Shown here piece after piece: positions 36,816 through 45,672 of a DNA stretch of 64,000 nucleotides; positions within the stretch are counted from its first letter, which is position 1; each line of letters begins with the position of its first letter. Below the pieces are notes generated by a model that made no database searches, was not told the origin of the DNA, and saw only the letters and a list, made by a program, of their open reading frames with translations. The position numbers were made by a program, and so were the translations under genes. The stretch is from Acetivibrio sp. MSJd-27 (GTDB taxonomy: Bacteria > Bacillota > Clostridia > UMGS1840 > HGM11507). The stretch is taken from the NCBI RefSeq assembly GCF_018918095.1, contig NZ_JAHLPV010000012.1, forward strand, positions 1 through 64,000, given 5' to 3'.

Positions 36816-38681
36816 ATGGCAAAAATTAAAGTACTGGATAGTTTGATTGCGAATATGATCGCGGCCGGAGAAGTTGTGGAACGTCCATCTTCCGCTGTGA
36901 AAGAGTTTATAGAAAACTCGATCGATGCGCATGCAACCCGCATCAGCATAGAGATCGCAGACGGAGGAAAAACTTTCATTAAAGTCACTGACAACGGTGA
37001 CGGGATGGAGCCGGAAGATGCCAAGAATGCTTTTTTGCGTCATGCGACCAGTAAGATTCGGACAAAGGACGATTTAAGCTATATCGCCACTATGGGATTC
37101 CGGGGCGAAGCGCTAGCCAGTATTGCAGCGGTATCCAAAATTGATCTGATAACCAAAAGGGAAGAGGATATATCCGGCTTTCATTTGATCTTGGAGGCAG
37201 GCAAGATTGTTTTGGAAGAGGAAATCGGCGCTCCTAAGGGAACGACAATTACAGTTACGGATTTATTTTACAACACACCTGCCAGAATGAAGTTTTTGAA
37301 GAAGGATGCGACGGAGGCTGCCGTGATTCGGGAAACAGTAGAAAAGCTGATATTATCCAAGCCTTTTATCTCCTTCCGATTGTTAAAAGACGGAAGAGAA
37401 CAGCTCTTTTCTGCGGGAGACGGCAATCAGCTGAATAATATCGCGACCATCTATTCCAAAGAGGTTGCCTCTAACTTAAATGAAGTGCATTATGAATCAA
37501 ACGGAATTCAGATTATCGGCTTTGTAGGAAATGAAAATATTTTGCGGCCAAACCGAAAACAACAGACTTTTTTTGTCAATGATCGCTGTGTCCGCAATAA
37601 AATTTTTTATGCCGCAGTGGACGAGGCTGCAAAGGAAAAGGCTACCGTCGGAAAATATCCATTCGTCCTGCTGAATATCGGCGTGGATTATGACAAGGTA
37701 GACGTCAATGTTCATCCCACTAAGGCGGAAGTGAAATTTACAGATGAGAGAAGCATATACGGCAGCATCTGCCAGGCAGTTTCGGAAGCTTATCAGGTAA
37801 AAGAACTGGTTGTTTCGGCAAGAGAGGACTATGAGGATAGAACCTTTTCTTCGCCTCAGTTTGAAAACAAAGCTTTTTCATTTCAAATCCCTGAAAAAAT
37901 GGAGAATGAAATACATCGGCAGAAAGAATCCGTTATCTTTAAAGAGGAGAACTCTGCTCCAAATACCCTTCATCTTACAGAAGTCAGTGAGCCGTTTCTG
38001 GAGGCTGATACCACGGAGTTTAAAGCGTTCAAACCGAAAATCCGTGAAGATCACCGTGACTTTGTCCAGAAGGTGACAGAACACGGGGAAGAAAAAAATG
38101 AATTTAAGATAGACTACCGTATTGTAGGTCAGATATTTGATACCTACATTGTGATTGAAAAAGAGAAAAAAATGATGTTGCTCGATCAGCATGCGGCCCA
38201 TGAAAGGCTGAATTATGACAAAATTGTTGAAAATCTGAAAAACAGCCAGACAATGAGTTCTTTGCTGCTGGTTCCATACACTGCAAGACTTACTCCTGCG
38301 GAATATGAATGTGCTCTGGAAAATTTAGATTTTTTTAAACAATGCGGTTTTGATATTGAGGATTTCGGAAACAACTGTATCCTTGTACGGGCGGTTCCAT
38401 TTGATTATGAAAGAGAAAATATTCAGGATATTTTGATCGAACTATGTGATATGCTGGACAGCTATAAAAAAGAGCCCATAGCTTCAAAACAGGAAAGGGC
38501 GCTTTATACGATAGCCTGCAAAAAATCCATTAAGGCGAATAAAAAGCTCAGCATTCTCGAAATGGAAAAGCTGGTGAATGATGTTTTTGTTTTACAGGAA
38601 AAAAACACGTGTCCTCATGGACGGCCGCTTTTTGTTACGTTTGATCAGTACTTTATCGAGAAACAGTTTAAGAGAGTGTGA
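36816..38681 (+). CDS. mutL: DNA mismatch repair endonuclease MutL
   Basis: A 621-residue GHKL ATPase. N-terminal motifs: EFIENSIDAHA, DNGDGM, ATSKI, GFRGEALASI. The C-terminal dimerisation domain has DQHAAHERLNYD and CPHGRP, the metal-site motifs of MutL proteins that nick DNA themselves, as expected in bacteria without MutH. The start at 36816 has AAGGTGA 5 nt upstream. It is followed by miaA after 3 nt. Confidence 0.96.
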   Translation: MAKIKVLDSLIANMIAAGEVVERPSSAVKEFIENSIDAHATRISIEIADGGKTFIKVTDNGDGMEPEDAKNAFLRHATSKIRTKDDLSYIATMGFRGEALASIAAVSKIDLITKREEDISGFHLILEAGKIVLEEEIGAPKGTTITVTDLFYNTPARMKFLKKDATEAAVIRETVEKLILSKPFISFRLLKDGREQLFSAGDGNQLNNIATIYSKEVASNLNEVHYESNGIQIIGFVGNENILRPNRKQQTFFVNDRCVRNKIFYAAVDEAAKEKATVGKYPFVLLNIGVDYDKVDVNVHPTKAEVKFTDERSIYGSICQAVSEAYQVKELVVSAREDYEDRTFSSPQFENKAFSFQIPEKMENEIHRQKESVIFKEENSAPNTLHLTEVSEPFLEADTTEFKAFKPKIREDHRDFVQKVTEHGEEKNEFKIDYRIVGQIFDTYIVIEKEKKMMLLDQHAAHERLNYDKIVENLKNSQTMSSLLLVPYTARLTPAEYECALENLDFFKQCGFDIEDFGNNCILVRAVPFDYERENIQDILIELCDMLDSYKKEPIASKQERALYTIACKKSIKANKKLSILEMEKLVNDVFVLQEKNTCPHGRPLFVTFDQYFIEKQFKRV

Positions 38682-38684
38682 CAA

Positions 38685-39611
38685 ATGAATCAGTTAATCG
38701 TTGTAGCGGGACCAACTGCTTCGGGGAAGACCAGTCTGTCCATTCAGCTGGCAAAACAACTAAATACGGAAATTATTTCAGCAGATTCTATGCAGATTTA
38801 CCGCTATATGGATGTTGGATCTGCGAAACCTACAGCGGAGGAAATGGATGGCGTTGTTCATCATTTGATCGACGAAGTTTCTCCCTTTGAGGAATTCAGC
38901 GTAAAGCAATATACCGATCTTGCAAAAAAAGCTATTGAAGAGATACAGAGCAAAGGAAAGATTCCAATCATCGTAGGAGGCACAGGCCTTTTTATCAATT
39001 CCGTTATTGATAACATTGCATTCTCTGAGACAGAGAATGATGAAAATATCCGCAGAGAGCTAAATCAATATGCAAAGAAAAACGGCAATCAGGCTCTTCA
39101 TAAAATATTGGAAGAAATTGATTATGACAGTGCGGAAAAAATACATTATAATGATGTGAAGAGAACCGTCCGGGCGATTGAAGTATTCCGCACTACCGGA
39201 GTTCCGATGAGTGAACATATCAGGCGCTCCAAAATGCTTCCTTCGCCTTATGATTTGTTTTACATTGGTCTTACCATGGACAGGACTGTTTTATATGAAA
39301 AAATTAATCAGCGTGTTGATAGAATGATGGAGAACGGTTTACAGGAAGAGGTAAAAAAGCTTTTATCCATGGGGCTTGATGATTCGTATCAATCTATGCA
39401 GGGGATTGGCTATAAGGAACTAATCTGGTGTCTGCAGGATAGAATGCCATTGGAAAAAGCGATAGAGATGATCAAACAGGAATCCAGGCGTTACGCGAAA
39501 CGACAGTTGACTTGGTTTAAGCGGGACAAGCGGATTCAATGGTTCGATTCTTCGAAACCTCGGCTTACAGAGCGAGTAACAGGGCAGTTAAATGAATTTA
39601 TTCATAAATAA
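38685..39611 (+). CDS. miaA: tRNA dimethylallyltransferase
   Basis: A 308-residue enzyme that transfers the dimethylallyl group to A37 of tRNAs reading UNN codons, making i6A for MiaB. The P-loop is [13 protein letters not shown] (about 6-18). [19 protein letters not shown] carries the catalytic Asp and tRNA contacts, and [14 protein letters not shown] and the C-terminal QGIGYKEL and [11 protein letters not shown] are conserved. The order mutS-mutL-miaA-hfq is a common bacterial arrangement. Confidence 0.96.
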   Translation: MNQLIVVAGPTASGKTSLSIQLAKQLNTEIISADSMQIYRYMDVGSAKPTAEEMDGVVHHLIDEVSPFEEFSVKQYTDLAKKAIEEIQSKGKIPIIVGGTGLFINSVIDNIAFSETENDENIRRELNQYAKKNGNQALHKILEEIDYDSAEKIHYNDVKRTVRAIEVFRTTGVPMSEHIRRSKMLPSPYDLFYIGLTMDRTVLYEKINQRVDRMMENGLQEEVKKLLSMGLDDSYQSMQGIGYKELIWCLQDRMPLEKAIEMIKQESRRYAKRQLTWFKRDKRIQWFDSSKPRLTERVTGQLNEFIHK

Positions 39612-39652
39612 TAAGAAGAAACAGCCGTAAAACGGCGGAATGGAGTGTCATC

Positions 39653-39892
39653 ATGAAGACAAATATGAATTTGCAGGATGTATTTTTAAATTTGGCAAGA
39701 AGAGAAAGGGTAAATGTCTCTATTTTTCTTGTCAATGGCTTCCAGTTAAAGGGATCTGTGCGCGGTTTTGATAATTACACAATTATTCTGGAGAGTGACG
39801 GAAAGCAGAGTATGGTATATAAACATGCTGTGGCAAGTATTGTACCTTCCAAGCCACTTGAAAATATCCTTTCACAGAATCCGGAAAATTAA
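39653..39892 (+). CDS. hfq: RNA chaperone Hfq
   Basis: A 79-residue Sm-like protein that forms a hexameric ring and binds small RNAs and mRNAs. Sm1 is visible as [20 protein letters not shown] and Sm2 as [12 protein letters not shown]. The proximal-face YKHA motif is intact. The C-terminal tail is very short, as is usual in Firmicutes. GGAGTG precedes the start by a few bases. Confidence 0.95.
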   Translation: MKTNMNLQDVFLNLARRERVNVSIFLVNGFQLKGSVRGFDNYTIILESDGKQSMVYKHAVASIVPSKPLENILSQNPEN

Positions 39893-39910
39893 GCTTGGGG
39901 CTGATGAAAA

Positions 39911-41197
39911 GTGAATGAGAATCAGGCAAACAAGAATGTAAGAAAAAAAAACAGAAAAAAAAATCAGTTTTTTGTAGTGCTTCTGCTGGGAATTGCTGCA
40001 ATTTTTCTGATCTCCTTTTTATCCCTTCAAAACGGCTCTCTTAAAACTTCCACGGCGATGCTTGACAGTGTCGAGGATAAAATAAGCAAGGCAGGGATTC
40101 TTGCGTTTGACGAGGAACTCTTCACATCTTCCAGCGATGGAGAGGCTCTTTTTATGTATCCTGATGGGCAGAGGATTGTCAGCAAGGTTAAGATCGCAAC
40201 CGTATACAAGGGAAGTATAGATGCTGCTACAAAAGATAAACTGATGGTGGCAAACAACAATATTAAGCAATCGGAAACGCGGTTGAATAATAAAGTAAAT
40301 ATGCCCAGCGATCCAGCTATGGCGAAAAAAGAAGTTTCAACAATATCCAACAGCCTGGCAGTGGAGACTGACGAATTTGATTACAGTAATGTTTATAAAT
40401 ATAAAAATGATATCATTTCCCGGATTGATTACATCAATGCTCAAAGCGGGAAAGAATCCCTGGAGACAAAAAATATAGAACAGCTGAAAAATGAGATCTC
40501 GGCGATTGAGAACTCCATCAGCTATGAAAAAAAGCAGTATTATAACACACAGACAGGAATTTTTTCCACTAAAATAGATGGCTTTGAAAATGTGATCAAT
40601 CACAAAAATGTGAAAGATTTAAAAGCTTCTGACTTAAAGTCTATCATGTCTATGAAACCGGAAACAAAATCAGGTGTTGTGGCAAATCAGCCATTTTGTA
40701 AAGTGATCAATAATTTCAGATGGTATATTTCTGGAATTTTTACGCAGGAAGAACTCGGTCAGCTAAAAGTAGGGAGTTCCGTGAAAATTCGTATACCCGG
40801 GTTATCAGCAGTGGCTGTGCGTGGCACCATTTCTTCCATTTCTGAACCGGAGGATGAAAAATATGCGGTAACAATCAGCTCAGCCGATTACATAGAAGGA
40901 CTGTTTGAAGCCAGAAATGTGGAATTTGAGCTGATTAAAAAGGATTGCAGCGGTTTCCGTATTCCACAGCAAGCGTTGACGATAGTAGACGGTGAGGAAG
41001 GCGTATTTGTCATCCGCAGCGGTGTGGCAAAATTCCGTCCTGTCAAAAAGGTATATGAAGATAAAAACTTTATTCTTTCTGAAAAAGAAGCGTCTTCGGA
41101 AGTTGGGGATTCTTCGGGAATCGTGCTTTACGATTTGATCATTTTGGAACCGGAAAAAGTTTATGAAGATAAAATAATAAAAGGCTATTCAACATAG
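39911..41197 (+). CDS. HlyD-like membrane-anchored protein in the cell-division cluster
   Basis: A 428-residue protein with a very basic N-terminus (NKNVRKKNRKKNQ), one transmembrane helix (about 22-40) and an extracytoplasmic region with a charged, coiled-coil-prone middle (about 110-215). A C-terminal beta region (about 255-425: NFRWYISGIFTQEELGQLKV, VKIRIPGLSAVAVRGTISS, GFRIPQQALTIVDGEEGVFV) looks like the beta-barrel part of HlyD/RND-type adaptor proteins. The start is GTG. No exporter subunits are nearby. It sits between hfq and the yggS-sepF genes in a chain with spacings below 20 nt, which suggests an envelope or division-related role rather than efflux. Confidence 0.72.
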   Translation: MNENQANKNVRKKNRKKNQFFVVLLLGIAAIFLISFLSLQNGSLKTSTAMLDSVEDKISKAGILAFDEELFTSSSDGEALFMYPDGQRIVSKVKIATVYKGSIDAATKDKLMVANNNIKQSETRLNNKVNMPSDPAMAKKEVSTISNSLAVETDEFDYSNVYKYKNDIISRIDYINAQSGKESLETKNIEQLKNEISAIENSISYEKKQYYNTQTGIFSTKIDGFENVINHKNVKDLKASDLKSIMSMKPETKSGVVANQPFCKVINNFRWYISGIFTQEELGQLKVGSSVKIRIPGLSAVAVRGTISSISEPEDEKYAVTISSADYIEGLFEARNVEFELIKKDCSGFRIPQQALTIVDGEEGVFVIRSGVAKFRPVKKVYEDKNFILSEKEASSEVGDSSGIVLYDLIILEPEKVYEDKIIKGYST

Positions 41198-41208
41198 GAG
41201 ATGGTTTT

Positions 41209-41919
41209 ATGAGCCAAGTTTCTGAAAATTACCGTTATATCCTTGAAAGGATAGAGCAGGCTTGTTTTGTTGCCGGAAGGGATCCGAAGGACATCCTGTT
41301 TCTTGGCGTGACAAAAACAATTGACTGTGAAAAAATTTCGGAAGCGCTAAACTGCGGCATTAAGGCAATCGGAGAAAACAGAGTTCAGGAATTTCTCGAA
41401 AAGTATGACCGTCTAAAAGAAAAAAACATTTCATTCCATCTGATTGGCCATCTGCAGACCAATAAAGTGAAATATGTTGCAGACAAGGTAGATATGATAG
41501 AATCCGTGGATTCTATCAAACTGCTTCGCGAGATAGATATGCAGGCGGAAAAACACGGGAGAAAGATGGATTGCCTTATTGAATTAAATGTTTGCAAAGA
41601 AGCTTCTAAATTTGGTTTGATGCCTGAAAGGCTGGAAGAATTTTTATATGAGGCAGCTTCTTTTCAAAATGTATCTATCCGGGGATTAATGGCGATTCCT
41701 CCTGTTTTTACCGATGAGAAGACACAAAGATCAATATTTTATAAATTATATCAAATTTTTGTTGACATAAGGGACAAAAAAATAGATAATATAAATATGG
41801 ACTATCTGTCCATGGGTATGTCCCTTGATTACTACTACGCTATTTTAGAAGGCGCTAATATTGTAAGAATCGGGACAGCACTGTTCGGAAAAAGAGAAAT
41901 AAAAGTGGAGGGTGTTTAA
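41209..41919 (+). CDS. YggS-family pyridoxal phosphate homeostasis protein
   Basis: A 236-residue PLP-binding, single-domain protein (PLPBP/YlmE) with an alanine-racemase-like TIM barrel and no known catalytic activity, involved in PLP and amino-acid homeostasis. The PLP lysine is in FLGVTKTIDCEKI (about residue 37). Other signatures are IGENRVQEFLEKY, HLIGHLQTNKV and SMGMSLDY...IVRIGTALFG. It comes just before sepF, as in many Firmicutes and actinobacteria. Confidence 0.93.
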   Translation: MSQVSENYRYILERIEQACFVAGRDPKDILFLGVTKTIDCEKISEALNCGIKAIGENRVQEFLEKYDRLKEKNISFHLIGHLQTNKVKYVADKVDMIESVDSIKLLREIDMQAEKHGRKMDCLIELNVCKEASKFGLMPERLEEFLYEAASFQNVSIRGLMAIPPVFTDEKTQRSIFYKLYQIFVDIRDKKIDNINMDYLSMGMSLDYYYAILEGANIVRIGTALFGKREIKVEGV

Positions 41920-41920
41920 A

Positions 41921-42373
41921 ATGGCAAACTTTTTTAAAAAAGCAATGACCTTTGTCGGCCTTGCAGAAGAAGATGAAAATTTGGAAGAGCAGGAAGAGTT
42001 AAATCCAATCAAAGAAGTCAATACCGATTATACCCCGTCTTCCAGTTCAGGAAAGAAAGGGAAAATCGTAAATATTCATACAACAACCCAGCTAAAAGTG
42101 GTTGTACATAATCCGGATTCTTTTGAAAATGCAAGAGAGATTGCAGATCATTTGAAGGCAAAAAAACCGGTTGTCATCAATTTGGAGAATGTGGAAATGT
42201 CTATCGCTAAGAGGATTATTGATTTTCTTTCCGGATCTGTTTATGCTCTCGACGGAAATATTCAGAAAATTGCAGACAGAATTTTCTTGATTGCTCCTTA
42301 TAATGTTGGTATTATGGGAGGCGATTTCAAGAATGAAATCAAAAATAAAATTGTTTTTCCGTTCAACAATTAA
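41921..42373 (+). CDS. sepF: Cell division protein SepF
   Basis: A 150-residue FtsZ-binding, membrane-tethering division protein. The N-terminal amphipathic helix (MANFFKKAMTFVGL) binds membrane. An acidic linker follows, then the compact SepF domain (about 60-150) with HNPDSFENAREIADHLKAKK and FLSGSVYALDGNIQKI. The start at 41921 has GGAGGGTG 7 nt upstream; the yggS stop lies immediately before it. Confidence 0.95.
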   Translation: MANFFKKAMTFVGLAEEDENLEEQEELNPIKEVNTDYTPSSSSGKKGKIVNIHTTTQLKVVVHNPDSFENAREIADHLKAKKPVVINLENVEMSIAKRIIDFLSGSVYALDGNIQKIADRIFLIAPYNVGIMGGDFKNEIKNKIVFPFNN

Positions 42374-42387
42374 TTTAGGGAGTTTTT

Positions 42388-42651
42388 ATGCGGACAGTTG
42401 TATTAATCCTTTCTTTGTTTTTTCGGTTTCTGGAATTCATGGTTGTTATTGAGTGTCTTATGTCCTGGATTCCGCCGATTCAGAACACAAAGTTTTATTA
42501 TCTTGTTACAAAATTTAACTATCCTTTTTTGGAGCCGATCCGGCGAGTCCTCAGAAGGCTTATGCCGGGCGGATTTATGATTGACTTTTCACCGATTATT
42601 TTGTTTGCGCTGATTGTAATGGTTCAGCGTCTGCTTGTTATAGCATTGTGA
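42388..42651 (+). CDS. YggT-family membrane protein (YlmG)
   Basis: An 87-residue protein with two hydrophobic segments (about 1-27 and 66-86) separated by the signature LMSWIPPIQN and FLEPIRRVLRRLMP. YggT/YlmG proteins are linked to division and, in plastids, nucleoid distribution; the biochemical function is open. GGGAG lies upstream. It is followed by the ylmH-like gene after 1 nt. Confidence 0.93.
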   Translation: MRTVVLILSLFFRFLEFMVVIECLMSWIPPIQNTKFYYLVTKFNYPFLEPIRRVLRRLMPGGFMIDFSPIILFALIVMVQRLLVIAL

Positions 42652-42652
42652 T

Positions 42653-43423
42653 ATGTTTGATCGTGAAAAAATACTAAAATCTGCCAGTGGCAGTGAGGAT
42701 AGGCTGTTTTTTTCAAAGATAATTGATCGGATTTCTTCTACCGAGAAAAAAGGATATACCACATACTGCGGTTTTCTCGATCCAAGGCAACAAATGCTAT
42801 TAAAGCGTATAGAACCCGAGTTACCTGTTTCGTTGCTGTTGTACGGAGGTTATCAGGCTGCAGAACGGCAAATGGCCGCTTTTTATGAAAGAATACCGGA
42901 ATGGAATGAATTCCCGATTTCTATTTTGGAAGGGAAGGCAAGAGAAATTTCCTCTTTTTCTCATCGGGATATTCTCGGGTCCCTCATGGGACTCGGGCTC
43001 AAAAGGGAGAAGATTGGGGATATTCTCATAGATGAGACAGTTAAAATAATAGTCAGTGATGATGTTGCGCAGTATATTCTTTTTCATTTAGAAAAAATCG
43101 GAAACCGTAATATTCAGGTTGATTATTATACGAGAGTTCTCACTGCACCGGAAAGAAAGCAAAAAATCATACGCGATACAGTAGTTTCTCTTCGATTGGA
43201 TACGATATGCGCAGTTGCTTTTGGAATTTCGAGATCCAGTGCAGTGAAGCTGATTCAACAACAGCGGGTTTTTGTGAATTATGAAATGATTGATAATGTC
43301 AGCCATATTTTAAAAGGCGGTGACATTCTTTCTGCAAAAGGATATGGAAAGGCGGAATTTGATCAAGTAACAGGGAAGAGCAGGAAGGATCGTTATATTA
43401 TTGTGATGAAAAAATATATATAG
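42653..43423 (+). CDS. ylmH: YlmH-family S4-domain RNA-binding protein
   Basis: A 256-residue protein. The N-terminal about 75-160 region carries YLMH-type features (HRDILGSLMGLGLKREKIGDI). The C-terminal S4 RNA-binding domain (about 183-245) has LDTICAVAFGISRSSAVKLI and RVFVNYEMIDN...ILKGGDILSAKGYGKAEF. YlmH of B. subtilis has been linked to rescue of stalled ribosomes. It lies between yggT and divIVA, the usual ylm order. Confidence 0.93.
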   Translation: MFDREKILKSASGSEDRLFFSKIIDRISSTEKKGYTTYCGFLDPRQQMLLKRIEPELPVSLLLYGGYQAAERQMAAFYERIPEWNEFPISILEGKAREISSFSHRDILGSLMGLGLKREKIGDILIDETVKIIVSDDVAQYILFHLEKIGNRNIQVDYYTRVLTAPERKQKIIRDTVVSLRLDTICAVAFGISRSSAVKLIQQQRVFVNYEMIDNVSHILKGGDILSAKGYGKAEFDQVTGKSRKDRYIIVMKKYI

Positions 43424-43450
43424 TGACAGTGGAACAGGGGGCTTATTTTA

Positions 43451-43891
43451 ATGCTAACGCCGATTGATTTTGACAATAAAGAATTCAAAAATGCGTTTAA
43501 TGGTTATAACAAGGATGAGGTGGACGATTTTTTATCGCTCGCAAAAAGCGAATTTGATAAAATATACCGAGATAACATTGCGCTGAAGGATAAAATCAAT
43601 ATGCTGACCGAGGCGATTAAGGAATATAAAAATATGGAGGCCGCCTTACAGAATACAATTGTCACGGCAAATAATATCGCCGAGGAAGTAAAGCGTACCG
43701 CACAGCTAAATGCGGAAAATTTGATGAAAGAAGCTGAAAACAAAGCCAAGGAAGTTTTGTTGCAGGCACAAAAAGAAATTACGGATATCAGGGGAAAGCA
43801 TGAAACGCTGATTCAGGATTACAATGCGTACAAAGCGAAAATCCGCAGTATTGTAGAAGCACAGATAAGAGTTCTGGAAGATTTAGAATAG
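43451..43891 (+). CDS. divIVA: DivIVA cell-division/polarity protein
   Basis: A 146-residue coiled-coil protein. The N-terminal lipid-binding domain starts MLTPIDFDNKEFKNAFNGYNKDEVDDFLS (given here as a paraphrase of residues 1-29; key features are the ...I-x-N-x-x-F...GY-x-x-x-EVD-x-FL pattern), followed by a long coiled coil to the end. DivIVA senses negative membrane curvature and marks septa and poles. Last gene of the yggS-sepF-ylm chain, followed by two hairpin terminators. Confidence 0.94.
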   Translation: MLTPIDFDNKEFKNAFNGYNKDEVDDFLSLAKSEFDKIYRDNIALKDKINMLTEAIKEYKNMEAALQNTIVTANNIAEEVKRTAQLNAENLMKEAENKAKEVLLQAQKEITDIRGKHETLIQDYNAYKAKIRSIVEAQIRVLEDLE

Positions 43892-43990
43892 TGCAGGACA
43901 CAGTGTAAAAATACTGTTACCTAAAAATATAATTTCGCTTTTGAAAGCGAGCGAGTTACGATTATAAGCAAGTGATGGATTACTATTCTC

Positions 43991-44015
43991 CGTTTCGTAA
44001 GGTTGAAACGTTTTT
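43991..44015 (+). terminator. Terminator-like hairpin downstream of divIVA
   Basis: CGTTTC pairs with GAAACG around an 8-nt loop, followed by TTTTT. Confidence 0.5.
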
Positions 44016-44019
44016 CTGG

Positions 44020-44048
44020 CGGCTTTTGCTTTGCAAAAGCCGTTTTTT
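44020..44048 (+). terminator. Intrinsic terminator downstream of divIVA
   Basis: CGGCTTTTG pairs with CAAAAGCCG, 5-nt loop, followed by six T. Confidence 0.8.
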
Positions 44049-44154
44049 ATAACATAGCAAATTGCGCGGACTCGTGCACAATTGCATGTTTCAAAAAACA
44101 GCGTGCGAAGCGCGGCTGCGTTTTTCAGAAGAAAAAACTTTTTTATATTTTTAT

Positions 44155-44194
44155 AAAACAAAGCCGCGGGGACTGTTTTTAACAGTGCCGCGGC
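44155..44194 (-). terminator. Intrinsic terminator of the Ldh-family gene
   Basis: GCCGCGG pairs with CCGCGGC, with an inner ACTGTT/AACAGT stem; on the minus strand TTTGTTTTA follows. Confidence 0.75.
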
Positions 44195-44221
44195 CGTTTT
44201 CATTTTATTCTTAAAAATTTT

Positions 44222-45307
44222 TTAAGCTTTAAAATAGCTGTCGAAATCGAGACCCAACTGCTGGCCAATCCCCTTCATTTCAGCAACTGTTTTATCGTTT
44301 ACCGGAATACCGTTTTTCAGTTTGTCAGCCTGAGATTCCATTTCTTTTTCACCATGAGTATAAATACGATCGTGACCATCTGCTTTCGGACTTTCCCGCA
44401 ATTCTTGGAGAAGGGTAGACATTCTTGCTTTGATTTCCTTTTTATCGCCAAAGATTCCATAATCAATTGCCCAGAAACAGAAGGAAGTGTCAGCGTTTCC
44501 ACTGTTTTTCACATGTGGAGAAGTGGTTCCGCCGGAGAAGATAGAAGTAAAGATCTCCACAATAACACCCAAGCCATAACCTTTATGAGAACCGGTTAAT
44601 TCATCTGCCCCACCTAACGGGAAAATGCCTCCGCCCAGTTTGCCGATAATATTTTTGAGAACTCTATCCGCTTCACTGCAATCTTTTCCGTTCTCATCTG
44701 CTGCCCATCCCTGCGGGAGGGGAGCTTCTTTTTTGTTGTATACCTCCAGCTTGCCTCGGGTTACGACGGTCGTTGAAACATCATACCAGAAGTCTACTGG
44801 ATCCGCAGGCATACAAACAGCAATAGGGCTGGTTCCCAGCATTGCTTTTTTGCCATAGGTGGGAATTGCGATTGCCTCCGTGTTTGTCATACAGATTCCA
44901 AGCATATCATTATCGGCGGCCATTTTTGTATAATAACCAGCAATTCCGTAATGGTTGGAACCCCTTACAACCACTGCGCCGATTCCATGTTCTTTTGCCA
45001 TATCAATCGCCATATTCATTCCCATTTTTCCCATAACCTGTCCCATTGATTTTGGTGCGTCGAATACAGCTGAGATTGGCGTTTTATGTATCAATGAAGG
45101 TTCCACGCCCGGAATGATAGAACCTTCATCAATTGCTTTGTGATAACGAATCAAACGCTGAACCCCATGCGATTCAATACCGTAAAGATCCGCTGTGGAC
45201 AAAACATCGACGATATCGTCGCTCTCCTCTTTTGAAAAACCCCTTTTTTCAAATACATCTGCGCAAAATTTCTTAACAGCATTGACATCCAGTTTTACAT
45301 ATGCCAT
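44222..45307 (-). CDS. Ldh-family NAD(P)-dependent oxidoreductase (malate/L-lactate dehydrogenase type)
   Basis: A 361-residue enzyme of the Ldh_2 family, which is unrelated to classical Rossmann-fold lactate dehydrogenases. Members reduce 2-oxo acids or cyclic imines (malate, lactate, sulfolactate, ureidoglycolate, piperidine-2-carboxylate). Signatures: GIESHGVQRLIRY with the catalytic His, VVRGSNHYGIAGYYT, and TSPIAVCMPA. The substrate cannot be told. The ATG at 45307 has AAGGAG 9 nt upstream; a TTG at 45316 would lie inside that spacing. Single-gene unit with its own promoter and terminator. Confidence 0.9.
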   Translation of the reverse strand: MAYVKLDVNAVKKFCADVFEKRGFSKEESDDIVDVLSTADLYGIESHGVQRLIRYHKAIDEGSIIPGVEPSLIHKTPISAVFDAPKSMGQVMGKMGMNMAIDMAKEHGIGAVVVRGSNHYGIAGYYTKMAADNDMLGICMTNTEAIAIPTYGKKAMLGTSPIAVCMPADPVDFWYDVSTTVVTRGKLEVYNKKEAPLPQGWAADENGKDCSEADRVLKNIIGKLGGGIFPLGGADELTGSHKGYGLGVIVEIFTSIFSGGTTSPHVKNSGNADTSFCFWAIDYGIFGDKKEIKARMSTLLQELRESPKADGHDRIYTHGEKEMESQADKLKNGIPVNDKTVAEMKGIGQQLGLDFDSYFKA

Positions 45308-45316
45308 TTTAAGCAA

Positions 45317-45672
45317 CTCCTTTTCATATTGTTTGTGATCATTATATCAGAGAATCTTTGGAAATTCAATGGATTATCTTAAAAAAATAACTAAATAGTT
45401 CACCTGATAAAAAATCACATTGCATGTTGCTTTTTTCGTGGCATATACCCTTCTGCCGGAGTGATTAAGTCCTAGAATATCAGATCCAATATATCCTGCA
45501 TTTGTTTGAATTCTAAAATCAGAGCTGCAAATTTTTTCTAATGAAAGAAAAAAGCACGGAGATAACTATACGCAATTATGATATATAGCTATATATAGGT
45601 ACGGAAAATTGGTCTTCAAAACAATAACAGATTTAGTTGCTTAATGTTAGAAAAAATAGAATTACAGTATTT
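45317..45672. other. 356-bp AT-rich gap between Ldh and lipase genes
   Basis: The right part of the Ldh promoter lies at its left side. A perfect 16-bp AT-rich palindrome ATATATAGCTATATAT is at 45581-45596. Otherwise I see no gene, no strong terminator for the lipase and no recognisable repeat. Confidence 0.6.
45341..45369 (-). promoter_or_regulatory. Predicted sigma-A promoter of the Ldh-family gene
   Basis: On the minus strand TTGAAT (45369-45364), 17 nt, exact TATAAT (45346-45341), 33 nt before the start. Confidence 0.65.

Larger units (their letters stand above)
43968..44052 (+). repeat. Possible dispersed intergenic element, copy B
   Basis: It starts GCAAGTGATGGATTACTA and has GGTTGAAACG at 44001-44010. 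It ends with hairpin CGGCTTTTG...CAAAAGCCG and TTTTTTATAAC. Start and hairpin match copy A at nearly the same spacing (55 versus 59 nt). GGTTGAAACG is shared with copy C. Confidence 0.3.
43892..44221. other. 330-bp intergenic region between convergent divIVA and Ldh gene
   Basis: It holds two rightward terminator-like hairpins (43991-44015 and 44020-44048), a possible dispersed intergenic element (43968-44052), an inverted-repeat-rich stretch with the sequence GCGTGCGAAGCGCGGCTGC near 44101, and a leftward terminator (44155-44194). No gene is convincing here. Confidence 0.7.

Noticed and set aside
43883-44203. 106-codon minus-strand frame in the divIVA-Ldh gap
   Set aside because: It runs through two terminators and a repeat-like element, has no ribosome site and a composition unlike the neighbours. 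Chance frame in hairpin-rich DNA.
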